Positions 44,798 through 53,735 of a stretch of DNA of 64,000 nt are shown one piece after another. Source of the stretch: an uncultured Flavobacteriaceae bacterium (GTDB taxonomy: Bacteria > Bacteroidota > Bacteroidia > Flavobacteriales > Flavobacteriaceae); assembly GCA_947504035.1 (NCBI GenBank), contig CANNGA010000002.1:334545-398544 (forward strand), written 5' to 3'. The stretch's first letter is position 1, and every line of letters starts with the position of its first letter. The notes beneath the pieces are model-generated. The model saw nothing but the letters and a program-made list of their open reading frames with translations. It ran no database searches and had not been told where the DNA came from. The translations under genes were made by a program, and so were the position numbers.

Positions 44798-45121
44798 ATG
44801 TTTGGAGATATGATGGGTATGATGGGAAAACTTAAAGAAACCCAAAAAAAAGTAGAAGAAACTAAAAAACGTTTGGACACTGTTTTAGTGGATCAAGCGA
44901 GTAATGACGGAAAGCTTAAGGTGACGTTAACCGCCAACAGAACTCTAAAATCGATAACTATTGCCGACGATCTTTTAGAAGATAAAGAACAATTAGAAGA
45001 TTATTTAATACTAACACTCAATAAAGCCATAGCGAAAGCCAGTAGTGTTAACGAAGCTGAACTTGCAGCAGTTGCTAAAGAAGGCATGCCTAATATCCCT
45101 GGCATGGATATGTTTAAATAA
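44798..45121 (+). CDS. YbaB/EbfC-family nucleoid-associated protein
   Basis: A 107-residue protein with the family shape: N-terminal helix [20 protein letters not shown] (about residues 7-26), central [20 protein letters not shown], and the C-terminal helix with [16 protein letters not shown] and [12 protein letters not shown]. It forms a dimer that binds DNA and shapes the nucleoid. Usual partner genes (dnaX, recR) are not adjacent here. The prfB gene follows after 171 bases. Confidence 0.9.
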   Translation: MFGDMMGMMGKLKETQKKVEETKKRLDTVLVDQASNDGKLKVTLTANRTLKSITIADDLLEDKEQLEDYLILTLNKAIAKASSVNEAELAAVAKEGMPNIPGMDMFK

Positions 45122-45292
45122 TAGCACAGACAGGCATAAAGCTCATTTTTTATTTTTAGCACAAGAAATTGGGGGCTTTAGTAATAAACGTAAGTCTGTT
45201 ATTCTCTATTCTAAATCATTTTATACAGGTAAAGCATTTGTTTTTATTTGAAAACAGAACAGATAGGATTACTTTTAAAAAAATCAAATCAC

Positions 45293-46403
45293 ATGATAAC
45301 ATCAGATCAAATTAAAGATCTTCAATCCCGCCTAGACAAGCTTAGGCACTATCTTTGACATTGATGTCAAATTAATAGAAATACAAAACGAGGAGGAACA
45401 GACCTTCGACCCTAATTTTTGGAACGACCCTAAGGCCGCAGAAGCGGTAATGAAACAACTTCGTGTTAAGAAAAAATGGGTAAAAGATTACGAGGCTCTT
45501 AAATCACTTATCGAAGATTTAGAAGTTATCTATGAATTTGCAAAGGAAGGCGAAGCTACGGCAGAGGATGTCGCTGCAAATTATACTAACGCATCTGCTT
45601 TATTAGAGGACATTGAATTTAGGAACATGCTTTCTGAAGAAGGTGATGGCTTAAGTGCTGTGTTACAAATTACGGCTGGTGCCGGTGGTACCGAAAGCTG
45701 TGATTGGGCAAGTATGCTCATGCGCATGTATTTAATGTATGCCGAAAAAAGTGGTTTTAAAGTTAAAGAACTTAACTTTCAAGAAGGCGATGTTGCAGGT
45801 ATTAAAACTGTAACTTTAGAAATAGAAGGCGATTTTGCTTTTGGGTGGTTAAAAGGCGAAAATGGCGTGCACCGTTTGGTGCGCATCTCCCCTTTTGATA
45901 GCAATGCAAAACGCCATACCAGCTTTGCCTCTGTGTATGTGTACCCATTAGTAGATGATACTATTGAAATTGAGATCAACCCTGCCGATTTAGATATTAC
46001 CACAGCCCGCTCTAGTGGTGCCGGAGGACAAAATGTAAATAAGGTAGAAACTAAAGTACAGTTGACACACAAACCAACGGGTATACAAATTTCATGTTCG
46101 GAAACACGATCGCAGCATGATAATAGATCTCGAGCCCTGCAAATGTTAAAATCGCAATTGTATGAAATTGAACTGCAAAAACAATTGGCGCAACGTGAGG
46201 ATATCGAAGCAGGGAAAATGAAAATTGAATGGGGAAGCCAAATACGCAATTACGTGATGCACCCTTATAAGCTTGTAAAAGATGTTAGAAGCGGACATGA
46301 AACTGGAAATGTAGACGCTGTAATGAATGGTGATATAGATGCCTTTTTAAAAGCCTATTTAATGATGATGGGGCAAACCGCAGAAGATACAAATACGTTA
46401 TGA
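45293..46403 (+). CDS. prfB: Peptide chain release factor 2, with programmed +1 frameshift
   Basis: RF2 ends translation at UAA and UGA. The gene is split in two frames. The first 21 codons run from ATG 45293 ([21 protein letters not shown]) to TGA at 45356-45358. The ribosome slips at CTT TGA C, and the second frame goes on with GAC at 45357 ([13 protein letters not shown]) to 46403, for about 369 residues in all. Features are the GGQ in [11 protein letters not shown], the SPF in RISPFDS that reads the stop codon, and [12 protein letters not shown]. Slippage site CTT-AGG-CAC-TAT-CTT-TGA-C is that of other bacteria except that the Shine-Dalgarno-like part is only AGG. Low RF2 increases slippage, giving self-control. 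Confidence 0.93.
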
Positions 46404-47020
46404 TACCAATAGATACTGTTATTTTTGACTTAGGAGGTGTTTTAATAGATTGGAACCCCGAATATGTTTTTTTAGATGCCTTTAATGGTGATATGCAAAA
46501 AACAAGATGGTTCTTAGAGACTATTTGTACCATGGCGTGGAATGAAAACCAAGACAGCGGCTACCCTATTGCCCAAGCTACAGAAGATCTCGTAGCCCAA
46601 TTTCCAGACTACGAAACCTATATCCGTATGTATTATGGCCAATGGGAAACTATGATTGGCGGCGCTATAGAGGGCACCGTTAAAGTGTTAGAACATTTTG
46701 TGAATCATCCTGACTACAAAGTGGTAGCACTTACCAATTGGAGTAGTGAAACCTTTCCTATTGCGCAGCGTCGTTTTGAATTTTTAAAATGGTTTGAAAA
46801 TATAGTTGTTTCTGGTGATGAAAAAACAAGAAAACCACATAAAGATTTTTTTGATATTGCCATAAACCGATGGGGCATCACGCCTACCCATTCTCTATTT
46901 ATAGATGATAATATAGCAAATATAAAAGCAGCAAAAACGCTTGGTATTCATGCCATTCACTTTACAACACCAGAACAGCTTGTTACCGATTTAAAAGCCT
47001 TTAATATTGAAATACAATGA
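46400..47020 (+). CDS. HAD-family phosphatase (YihX-like)
   Basis: A 206-residue HAD hydrolase with motif [14 protein letters not shown] (nucleophile Asp at residue 10), motif [12 protein letters not shown], the Lys in [12 protein letters not shown] and motif [12 protein letters not shown]. The helical cap resembles the YihX/haloacid-dehalogenase group that acts on small sugar phosphates. It overlaps the end of prfB by 4 bases (ATGA) and is itself overlapped by the ArsC-like gene, so the three are one operon. Substrate unknown. Confidence 0.85.
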   Translation: MIPIDTVIFDLGGVLIDWNPEYVFLDAFNGDMQKTRWFLETICTMAWNENQDSGYPIAQATEDLVAQFPDYETYIRMYYGQWETMIGGAIEGTVKVLEHFVNHPDYKVVALTNWSSETFPIAQRRFEFLKWFENIVVSGDEKTRKPHKDFFDIAINRWGITPTHSLFIDDNIANIKAAKTLGIHAIHFTTPEQLVTDLKAFNIEIQ

Positions 47021-47358
47021 TACAAATATACCATAACAACAGATGTAGTAAATCCAGATGCGGCCTTAAAATTCTTGAAGATGCTGGTGTAGACTTTGAG
47101 GTTGTGAATTACTTAAACGATGTCCCTTCTGAGTTAGAATTGCGTCGTATACTAAACCTTCTAGGTATTCCTCCATTAGCATTAGTAAGACAAAATGAAG
47201 CCATTTGGAAATCAGACTATAAAGGCAAAACTCTAAGTGATGATGCTATTATTACTGCAATGCTAGAACACCCTAAACTTATAGAACGTCCTATTGTTAT
47301 TAAAGATGGTAAAGCTGTAATAGGACGACCACCAGAGACTATCTTGGATATTTTATAG
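47017..47358 (+). CDS. arsC: Arsenate reductase-like thioredoxin-fold protein (ArsC, glutaredoxin type)
   Basis: A 113-residue protein of the ArsC/Spx-fold family. The active Cys is C10 in YHNNRCSKSRCGLKIL, and the later IWKSDYKGKTLSDD, LIERPIVI and AVIGRPPETI blocks carry the arginines of arsenate reductase. It may reduce arsenate with glutathione/glutaredoxin or act as an Spx-like redox protein. No arsenite pump or regulator is nearby, so a true arsenic role is not supported by context. It overlaps the HAD gene by 4 bases. Confidence 0.8.
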   Translation: MIQIYHNNRCSKSRCGLKILEDAGVDFEVVNYLNDVPSELELRRILNLLGIPPLALVRQNEAIWKSDYKGKTLSDDAIITAMLEHPKLIERPIVIKDGKAVIGRPPETILDIL

Positions 47359-47447
47359 AGCGTACTATACTGGGTTTTCCATACTAAAAAAGCGCATAAA
47401 ATGACAAGACGTCAAAACCAATTATTAGATAAGAGGTAAAACACTAT

Positions 47448-47476
47448 ACCACTATAAACCTAAAGTCTATAGTGGT
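47448..47476. repeat. Hairpin related to the IS200/IS605 right end
   Basis: ACCACTATA (47448-47456) pairs with TATAGTGGT (47468-47476). The right half AGTCTATAGTGGTTCA is close to AGTCCATAGTGGTTTA at the right end of the IS near 50480. The rest of the 235-base gap shows no gene. Confidence 0.4.
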
Positions 47477-47593
47477 TCAATTTCTATTATAAAAATTACA
47501 TAAAAAAACCTTAATTATAGAGAACGCTAAACGTTTTTTAGCAGTCTCCTTTATTCTGAACTTAGTACGTCTAACGTATTTATTTTTTGTTAC

Positions 47594-48766
47594 TTATAAT
47601 TTTTTAAACACTCTTACATGACCTCTACTTACCTCGGTTTCTAAAGCGATAACCTTACCGTTTGTATCCTTTTTAAAATGCGAAATAATATCGTAGCCTT
47701 GTGTAGAAAATGTATTATCTCCTAAAGGATATAGTGCTATTTCTGGTCGCCCCATAAAAGGGTCCAACACTAAATGCCCATTTTTAATTCTAAGATGAAA
47801 ACTTTGACCAGGCACAACCTCATAATCCCCTTCATAAGCCTTTAGTTTTTCATCAGGCAAATTTATCCCTCGTTTTTTGTAGATGTACTGAAGTCCTTTT
47901 GCGTACCCTTCAAACTTACTTCCCGAGTGCCCCATACCTTCTGCAATCCAACTTTTAAGATGCAATCCTTTATAGTCATGAGAACGCATCTGAGCTTTAA
48001 TTCTATGAAATCGTTCCACATCATCCAATCCGCCACTCACCATAAATGCACTAACCTTTAAGCTGTCATGCTTTTTTGCAAAAGCAGTTTCGTATTGAAA
48101 CATAACCTCATTAGCATAAGATAACGAAGGGTTATTAATGATGTAACCATTAAATAATTTAGGTTTTGTAAATAGCACATAACACGAAAATAATCCAGCA
48201 AACGAAGTGCCTGCTATCGCGTTATCTTTTTTATTGGTTCTATAATTTTTTGTAATTATGGGCATGATTTCTTGTTCAAAAATCTGTACAAATTTTGCGG
48301 CTTGTCCAGAACCAGGAAGTTCGGGAATAGCTGTTGGTGTTAAATCCGATGCACGTAAAGATTCATAATCGGGTTCTGTGCCATCGTAAGTAACGCCTAC
48401 GATTATCAGTTCAGGAACATGCATATCGTAATACAAACTTCCGTAGATTGCAACCATACTTACAAAATCCCACTGGCCATCTAAAATGTACAACACAGGA
48501 TAGGTTTGCGTTGGATGCTTCCTGTAATTTGAAGGTAAGTTTATTTGTAATTTATAGGATTTACCATTAATGTTCGATGTAAAAATTCTATTCTCGGTTC
48601 CCGTTACACTTAAGTCTTTAGTCACCTTTGATGTTACCGACGTACGGGAAACTGCAATCGCTTGGGTTTCTTTAAAATAGCGAGATGTTCCTTTTTGATT
48701 GGAGTTGCTTTTACAATACATAAGTGTTAAAGACAGCAACAAAAACATCATTTTGTAAGGCTTCAT
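47594..48766 (-). CDS. Lipoprotein esterase of the alpha/beta-hydrolase fold (esterase D-like)
   Basis: A 390-residue protein with a lipoprotein signal (LLSLTLMYCKSN, Cys at residue 18) and a putative esterase domain (PF00756-like). Seen: NLPSNYRKHPTQTYPVLYIL (about residues 75-94), IIVGVTYDG, the nucleophile Ser in AIAGTSFAGLFSCY (about 193), and the His in AEGMGHSGSKFEG (about 288). The C-terminal 70 residues form a small beta-rich domain (LKAYEGDYEV, ALYPLGDNTFSTQGYD) seen behind many secreted esterases. Substrate unknown; siderophore or ester hydrolysis is typical of the family. Confidence 0.82.
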   Translation of the reverse strand: MKPYKMMFLLLSLTLMYCKSNSNQKGTSRYFKETQAIAVSRTSVTSKVTKDLSVTGTENRIFTSNINGKSYKLQINLPSNYRKHPTQTYPVLYILDGQWDFVSMVAIYGSLYYDMHVPELIIVGVTYDGTEPDYESLRASDLTPTAIPELPGSGQAAKFVQIFEQEIMPIITKNYRTNKKDNAIAGTSFAGLFSCYVLFTKPKLFNGYIINNPSLSYANEVMFQYETAFAKKHDSLKVSAFMVSGGLDDVERFHRIKAQMRSHDYKGLHLKSWIAEGMGHSGSKFEGYAKGLQYIYKKRGINLPDEKLKAYEGDYEVVPGQSFHLRIKNGHLVLDPFMGRPEIALYPLGDNTFSTQGYDIISHFKKDTNGKVIALETEVSRGHVRVFKKL

Positions 48767-49030
48767 ATTAGTTGTTTTAGTGATGTATAACCTACTCTAA
48801 GATAATAAAAAAGGATCTAAAGGGCCTCGTTTCTATGCAAGCTTCTCGTTTTAAAGACATTTTTTCTAAAAACGCATTTGGAGTTTATCTTCAATCCTCA
48901 TGTATCACAGCGATAGTTTATAGTCAAAACACAAGCCCTCCAAAATTACAAAGTAGCATTTATTCGCAATAAAGCAGTACATAAGGTTAAAACTTACGCT
49001 CAAATTTTGTAATTCACTCCATGAAACCAC

Positions 49031-49381
49031 TTACGGCTTTGGGTATAACAACATCGCTTTATCAAAAATACGATAAATGGCCTCTAAAGGAAGGTCCTCA
49101 TTAGGATTAATCATTACTAGTTTTGTAAATGTCCTTTTCCCTTGAATAAGGTCTGGATCTTCGATCTTCACGCCTTTCCCTACAGCAATATAAGGCCATT
49201 GTGTGCGTTTATCCACCCATAAATAACAAAACAGTTGACCTTGATACATAAAGCAGGGCAAGCGGTAATACCACCTTGGCTCTAGCTTAGAGTGGTAGTC
49301 AATTATGATGGCTTTTAAAGCTAGTAGGCAACTTTTTACAGGTTCTGGCTTATCAAAATAAAACTGTTCTATGGGCGTCAT
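49031..49381 (-). CDS. DUF1801 domain protein (YdhG-like)
   Basis: A 116-residue protein from the ATG at 49381; a GTG two codons upstream is possible. It has the DUF1801 layout: KPEPVKSCLLALKAIIIDYH (about residues 12-31), KLEPRWYYRLPCFMYQGQLF, AVGKGVKI and a C-terminal helix. Function unknown; related proteins are thought to be small cytosolic regulators or iron-chaperone-like. It directly follows the GyrI-like gene, so they are probably expressed together. Confidence 0.82.
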   Translation of the reverse strand: MTPIEQFYFDKPEPVKSCLLALKAIIIDYHSKLEPRWYYRLPCFMYQGQLFCYLWVDKRTQWPYIAVGKGVKIEDPDLIQGKRTFTKLVMINPNEDLPLEAIYRIFDKAMLLYPKP

Positions 49382-49387
49382 CGGCAC

Positions 49388-49846
49388 TTATGGAATAGCT
49401 ACAAAAATGTCTACTTCCGCATGTGTAGGATCTTGCGCTTTTTCGTCATACACTTCAAAATCTACAGTATGTGCTCTATTTAAATTTTTATGCCAAATGT
49501 CTTTCCATGCACTATACACCGCGCCCTCCAATAAATTACCTTTGGCTATATGTTTATGATAGGTACCACTTTCAAACTCTAATCCAATCATACCTTTTGG
49601 AATAGCTGCTAAACTATGCACACGACAGCCTATTATAGTATCATAAGGTGTGTTATGGTCTTTCTCATAGTTGGTGTAAATACATAATATAGAGGCTTCT
49701 ACTTTATTGGGGATTTTAGCGACAGTTTGTTCTGTCATAAACCTTTCCCATAATTTAGGAATATCTTTTGTGGCTTGTTGGTTCGCATTGGTCGTTCTTA
49801 TTTTCAAGCCAATGACTTTAAATGCTGCTTTCTGTACTGTAGGCAT
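49388..49846 (-). CDS. GyrI-like small-molecule-binding protein
   Basis: A 152-residue protein from the ATG at 49846. It has the two-repeat SHS2/GyrI fold found in the ligand domains of AraC- and MerR-type regulators: FKVIGLKIRTTN at the start, IPKLWERFM, IGCRVHSLAAIPKGM and a final TVDFEVYDEKAQ with HAEVDIFVAIP. No DNA-binding domain is present, so it may bind small toxic molecules by itself. It is immediately followed by the DUF1801 gene. The IS200/IS605 element lies just upstream of it. Confidence 0.82.
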   Translation of the reverse strand: MPTVQKAAFKVIGLKIRTTNANQQATKDIPKLWERFMTEQTVAKIPNKVEASILCIYTNYEKDHNTPYDTIIGCRVHSLAAIPKGMIGLEFESGTYHKHIAKGNLLEGAVYSAWKDIWHKNLNRAHTVDFEVYDEKAQDPTHAEVDIFVAIP

Positions 49847-49940
49847 CTGTTCTGTTTTAAAATGAATGATAGCGTAAAAATAGAACGGAGCACGCCATAC
49901 CATGTCAGGGGTATCTTTTTATTGGTCTCAAAAATAGTTA

Positions 49941-50495
49941 AAACTATGCACTTTAGTGCATTTCGCTTTAGCTTCTAAAAAAACTTACCTTTGGTTTATG
50001 GTAGAACAAAGGACTAATGGACATAGTGTTTCGAGATTGACAGCTCACATAGTTTGGAGTACAAAATATCGTTATTCTGTTTTGGAAGGAGATATTCAGA
50101 TTCGTTGTCGAACACTATTAATACAAATATGTGATGCTGAAGATGTTCAGATATTGAAAGGAGTTGTTTCAAAAGACCATGTTCATATGCATATAGAATA
50201 TCGTCCTTCTATGAGTTTGAGTTATCTAGTAAAGAAGTTAAAGGGAAGAAGTTCTCGTAAGCTTCAGCAGGAATTCCCTATGTTGAAGTCTAAATATTGG
50301 GGTCGTCATTTTTGGGGAATAGGTTATGGTTGTTGGAGTACTGGTAATATAACTGATGAAATGGTAAATGAATATTTGGAACACCATAGAAAACCAGACG
50401 AAGGTGAAAACACAAATTTTATATTAGAACGATGATCTTTGGGTGACTTTGAGTCACCAGCCTGAAACTATGGACTTGGAGTCCATAGTGGTTTA
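49941..50495 (+). mobile_element. IS200/IS605-family element with TnpA only
   Basis: A compact element of about 555 bases with one transposase gene and subterminal hairpins. Left end: ATGCACT/AGTGCAT (49946-49952 and 49955-49961). Right end: GGTGACT/AGTCACC (50442-50448 and 50452-50458) and ACTATGGACT/AGTCCATAGT (50467-50476 and 50480-50489). Left and right hairpins share AACTATG(G/C)ACTT. There are no terminal inverted repeats or target duplication, as expected of single-strand tyrosine transposition. TnpB is absent. Exact borders are not certain. Confidence 0.7.
49998..50435 (+). CDS. tnpA: IS200/IS605 transposase TnpA (HUH/Y1)
   Basis: A 145-residue Y1 transposase from the ATG at 49998. 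Seen: TAHIVWSTKYRYSVLEGDIQ (residues 12-31), the metal-binding HUH motif HVHMHIEY (about 63-70), LVKKLKGRSSRKLQQEF, KYWGRHFWGIGYGCWSTGNI, and the nucleophile Tyr in EMVNEYLEHH (near residue 127). It cuts and joins single-stranded element ends. The length and all key residues are intact, so it may be active. It lies between the GyrI-like gene and truA. Confidence 0.9.
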   Translation: MVEQRTNGHSVSRLTAHIVWSTKYRYSVLEGDIQIRCRTLLIQICDAEDVQILKGVVSKDHVHMHIEYRPSMSLSYLVKKLKGRSSRKLQQEFPMLKSKYWGRHFWGIGYGCWSTGNITDEMVNEYLEHHRKPDEGENTNFILER

Positions 50496-50553
50496 TTTTT
50501 AAATTTTTTATAAAACCGTTTTCTGCCATTACTAATTATATTAAGACAACACA

Positions 50554-51330
50554 CTATTCAAAATCAATACGCTTTAAAATCAATCCAGATGCAGGTGCGA
50601 TATAGTGCATTTTTACAGTACTATTGGGCTTTAAACTGTCCTTTATATCTTGTAGGCTAAGTTTTCCTTTACCCAAATCAATTAAAGTGCCCATCATAAG
50701 ACGTATTTGGTTGCGCATAAAACCTTTACCTCTCACGCGAAGTATATAAGAGGTTTCTGGAAAATAGTTTGCAGTGTATTCTGTATTTTCAATCAACTCA
50801 CAGGTTAAAATATGTCGTGTATATATGCCATTATCTGTAGGTTTATAGCAATACGATTTTAAATAATTTTCACCTTCAAAAAGTGTAGCTCCTTCTTTCA
50901 TGATAGCGATATCTAAAGGGTCTAGTATAGTGGTCATAATAGGCGCACAAAACGGATGGCATTTTTGACCACAGGTAAAGAGGTACTGATACTCCTTTAC
51001 CTTAGAGTGGTTGATAATATTAAATGTCTCGTCTACTTCTCTTAGACTTAAAGCTCTAATGTCCTGAGGTAAATTGTAATTAAACAGTTCTAAAAATGCA
51101 TCATGGTCGGCAATAGGTGCTTTTAAAAACAATTCAAATGCGGCATGTTCTGCCGAGACCATAGCATCGGTACGACCAGAACTGAGACTTTTAAAATAAG
51201 CCCCCTCAAGAATATAATTTAAGGTTCTATCAACCATTAAATGTAGTGTTTTTACGTTGGGCTGTTTTTGCCAACCATGAAAACGGTAGCCTAAATATTG
51301 AATCGTAATTACATAAAAATAGTTTTTCAT
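50554..51330 (-). CDS. truA: tRNA pseudouridine(38-40) synthase
   Basis: A 258-residue pseudouridine synthase acting on the anticodon arm of tRNA. Seen: YLGYRFHGWQKQPNVKTL (residues 12-29), the catalytic Asp55 in SSGRTDAMVSAEHAA, KEYQYLF, and FMRNQIRLMMGTLIDLGKGK (about 204-223). The length is in the normal range. It is a single gene; no strong -7 box is seen directly upstream. Confidence 0.93.
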   Translation of the reverse strand: MKNYFYVITIQYLGYRFHGWQKQPNVKTLHLMVDRTLNYILEGAYFKSLSSGRTDAMVSAEHAAFELFLKAPIADHDAFLELFNYNLPQDIRALSLREVDETFNIINHSKVKEYQYLFTCGQKCHPFCAPIMTTILDPLDIAIMKEGATLFEGENYLKSYCYKPTDNGIYTRHILTCELIENTEYTANYFPETSYILRVRGKGFMRNQIRLMMGTLIDLGKGKLSLQDIKDSLKPNSTVKMHYIAPASGLILKRIDFE

Positions 51331-51814
51331 ATCAAAATTTTATAGCATTGCAATAATACTATTTAACTTAGAAATAGCAGAAAAAGTAACCGCTGTTTTT
51401 AGAACAGATATTAGAAACACTGTTTTAGTAAGCTTCTAAACATAACCACTATAAACTGATTTTACATCTGTAGAAACTATTTCTATAATTTTGGACTGCT
51501 CTATAAATCAAAGAAAACAGCTACACTCTAATGCTTTGATTTTAAATGCAATCCAATTTTCTGTTTTTTGGATTGAAAATTCAAATCGATACAAAAAAAA
51601 AGGTCTAATCCGCACTGAAAAAGATGTAATATATTACATTATGGTTTTTTTAAAAATTAACATTTATTAATAAATGCAAAAAATCGATAAAGTGATCTTT
51701 TTAATAATCAAATAGTTACACCTTTTTAATCTTAAAATTACAAGTAAGCAGTATTTTTTCTTCTTTATTTGTGCTATTTTCGTCTATGAATGAATTTAAG
51801 TGTAAGAAAATACA
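51331..51814. other. AT-rich gap upstream of the secreted protein pair
   Basis: About 480 bases between truA and the 51885 promoter with no gene. It has a CAATCCAA/TTGGATTG hairpin (51549-51556 and 51568-51575), and the 16-base palindrome ATGTAATATATTACAT at 51624-51639. ACCACTATAAAC near 51443 repeats a sequence seen at 47449. The palindrome may be an operator, but it is 245 bases from the gene. Confidence 0.45.
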
Positions 51815-51842
51815 TTGGTTTTAATAATTATTAGTATATTTG
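51815..51842 (+). promoter_or_regulatory. Promoter of the secreted protein pair
   Basis: TTG (51815-51817), 17-base spacer, TATATTTG (51835-51842), a good Bacteroidota promoter. Start near 51849 leaves a leader of about 36 bases. Confidence 0.65.
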
Positions 51843-51884
51843 TTACACTTACAGTATTGAAATCAACCCCAAATTGATAACATT

Positions 51885-53168
51885 ATGAAACCTACACTAC
51901 TACTACTAATTAGCTTTTTGCTATGTACGCCCATGTATTCTCAAATTGAGTTTAATACAGCAACCTCAATGAATTGGACTAGAAACTGGACAAACTTCGA
52001 TCCAGACAAGACCTCTTATCCAACACATGACCAACTCATTCCTAATTTTATAGATACCGATTTGGTATTGTCTAGTGATATTGTATATTTAATGTCGGGA
52101 CATGTATACGTTACTAACGGTGCTGTACTAACCATAGAACCTGGTACATTAATTCGTTGCCAAACGGAAACACCAACGAGTCTGGTGGTTACCAAAGGAG
52201 CTAAGTTAATTGCAGAAGGCAATAAAGGTTATCCCATTGTATTTACGTCTAATAAGTCTGAAAGTTCAAGACGACCAGGCGACTGGGGTGGTATCATTAT
52301 TATGGGTGGTGCTAATGTAAACACACCTGCCAAGGTTGGTTTTATAGAAGGGGATTATGAACCGCGTTTCTCGTTATATGGCGGTGAAAATTATGAAGAA
52401 GAAACCACGCGTCTAGCCTACTTAAGAATAGAATTTGCAGGTAAAAATAATAGTAATGGCAAAGCCATTAATGGCTTATCATTATATGCCTTGGGTGCCA
52501 CTTCTGTCGTAAAAAACATTATGGTTAGTTACTCTGCTAATGATGCTTTCGAATTTTATGGTGGTGTCGTTAATCCATCGCATTTAATCTCTTATAAAAC
52601 CAAAGATGACGATTTTGATTTTAACCTTGGTTACATAGGAGAATTGTCTCACATAATGGCAATAAGACATCCTTTCATATCAGACACTAGCGGTTCTCAT
52701 GCTGTAGAAATTGATGGTTTCGACACCAAAAAAGGGATGATTTCAGATAAATATCTTACCGCTGTAACGGTTAAGAATGCCACACTAATTAATTTATCAG
52801 ACCATACTAATTACCAACATACAACGGCTGCAATATCTTCTAATAACCTAGCCAAATTAAAATTTATAAACTCTAAAATTTCTGGATTTGCTAATGTAGC
52901 CAAGTTTGATACATCCTACCAGTCGTATTCAGAAATTAAAAACGCTTTTACCATGACTACTAGTTTATGTAACATCCATGATAAGCATATCATTTTGAAA
53001 CATAAAGGCATCAATGAAAATCAAGCAGGTTCTAGCATGATCTTAAAAAACAATATGTTTACCACTAGTTTTACAAATGTTGGGGATCTTTTTGAACGCC
53101 CATTAGACCAAAAGAATCCTAAATTTACATTGAAAGAAATAAAAGGTAGTTATGCTATGATGCAATAA
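51885..53168 (+). CDS. Secreted beta-helix-like protein of unknown function
   Basis: A 427-residue exported protein with a signal peptide cut near MYSQ (residue 19). Repeated short strands suggest a right-handed beta-helix: VYVTNGAVLTIEPGTLIRCQ (about residues 80-99), SLVVTKGAKLIAEG, GDWGGIIIMGGANVN, NGLSLYALGATSVVKNIMVS, DDDFDFNLGYIGELSH. These match a Bacteroidota family sometimes labelled multidrug transporter, a name without basis. There is no T9SS sorting domain at the C-terminus. It is followed after 37 bases by another exported protein gene; both share a promoter and terminator. Confidence 0.72.
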   Translation: MKPTLLLLISFLLCTPMYSQIEFNTATSMNWTRNWTNFDPDKTSYPTHDQLIPNFIDTDLVLSSDIVYLMSGHVYVTNGAVLTIEPGTLIRCQTETPTSLVVTKGAKLIAEGNKGYPIVFTSNKSESSRRPGDWGGIIIMGGANVNTPAKVGFIEGDYEPRFSLYGGENYEEETTRLAYLRIEFAGKNNSNGKAINGLSLYALGATSVVKNIMVSYSANDAFEFYGGVVNPSHLISYKTKDDDFDFNLGYIGELSHIMAIRHPFISDTSGSHAVEIDGFDTKKGMISDKYLTAVTVKNATLINLSDHTNYQHTTAAISSNNLAKLKFINSKISGFANVAKFDTSYQSYSEIKNAFTMTTSLCNIHDKHIILKHKGINENQAGSSMILKNNMFTTSFTNVGDLFERPLDQKNPKFTLKEIKGSYAMMQ

Positions 53169-53205
53169 AAATTCACAAAACCACACAACAATAACAACTC
53201 ACAAA

Positions 53206-53643
53206 ATGAAACAATTATCCCTTTTATTATTTTTATTCCTATTAACTAATATTTCATTTACAGAAGCACAAAACAATGTCCTATTTAATAAAAAGGTACA
53301 AACGCCTAAATTTCATACCATAGATGATTTAAAAGCCTTAAAAAAAGGAGATTTACTTAAGTTATACATTAGGCGTATTTATGAAATTAATACCGTATTA
53401 CCCTATATGGCGTTAACCAATGAGCCCGAAGTATCTTTATCTGATTTGGGCATCAGGGAGAACTCTGATAATTTAAAAATGCTAGAGGATCACCATGATG
53501 TGAATAAAGAAGCCTTTAAAACCTCTAGTGAAATGATGAATCAATTTATAGCCTATGCAGACACCGAAAAAATTATATTATCGATTCTTTATTTTGAAGA
53601 AATCATCAAAAAAATGCGTATCGGTGTAGGCAGTAATTTTTAA
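53206..53643 (+). CDS. Small exported protein of unknown function
   Basis: A 145-residue protein with a signal peptide (cut near FTEAQ, residue 21-22). The mature part is mostly helical: DDLKALKKGDLLKLYIRRIY (about residues 41-60), MMNQFIAYADTEKIILSILY (about 110-129). I do not recognise it. Position after the beta-helix gene on one transcript suggests a partner or accessory role. It is followed by a strong terminator. Confidence 0.6.
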   Translation: MKQLSLLLFLFLLTNISFTEAQNNVLFNKKVQTPKFHTIDDLKALKKGDLLKLYIRRIYEINTVLPYMALTNEPEVSLSDLGIRENSDNLKMLEDHHDVNKEAFKTSSEMMNQFIAYADTEKIILSILYFEEIIKKMRIGVGSNF

Positions 53644-53680
53644 CATCTCCCTTCCCTTTTACATCATAATAATAGAAATT

Positions 53681-53715
53681 AAAAAGAGCTATACAAAATT
53701 GTATAGCTCTTTTTT
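53681..53715. terminator. Terminator after the secreted pair (both directions)
   Basis: AAAAAGAGCTATACAA (53681-53696) pairs with TTGTATAGCTCTTTTT (53699-53714), flanked by A and T runs; it also lies 21 bases after the patatin gene on the minus strand. Confidence 0.92.
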
Positions 53716-53735
53716 GTAGCAGGTATTTTTTATAT

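Noticed and set aside
45779..46249. 156-residue reading frame opposite prfB
   Set aside because: Shadow of the conserved RF2 frame; its codons mirror the GGQ domain.
45293..46403. Sequencing frameshift or pseudogene in prfB
   Set aside because: The frame change is at CTT TGA C with TAT before it, the classical programmed site, and both parts match RF2.
47017..47358. Arsenic resistance operon
   Set aside because: Only the ArsC-like gene is present; its operon partners are prfB and a HAD phosphatase, with no ArsR, ArsB or Acr3.
48835..48972. 45-residue plus-strand reading frame
   Set aside because: Low-complexity sequence with no protein-like pattern, no -7 box and no ribosome site; probably chance.
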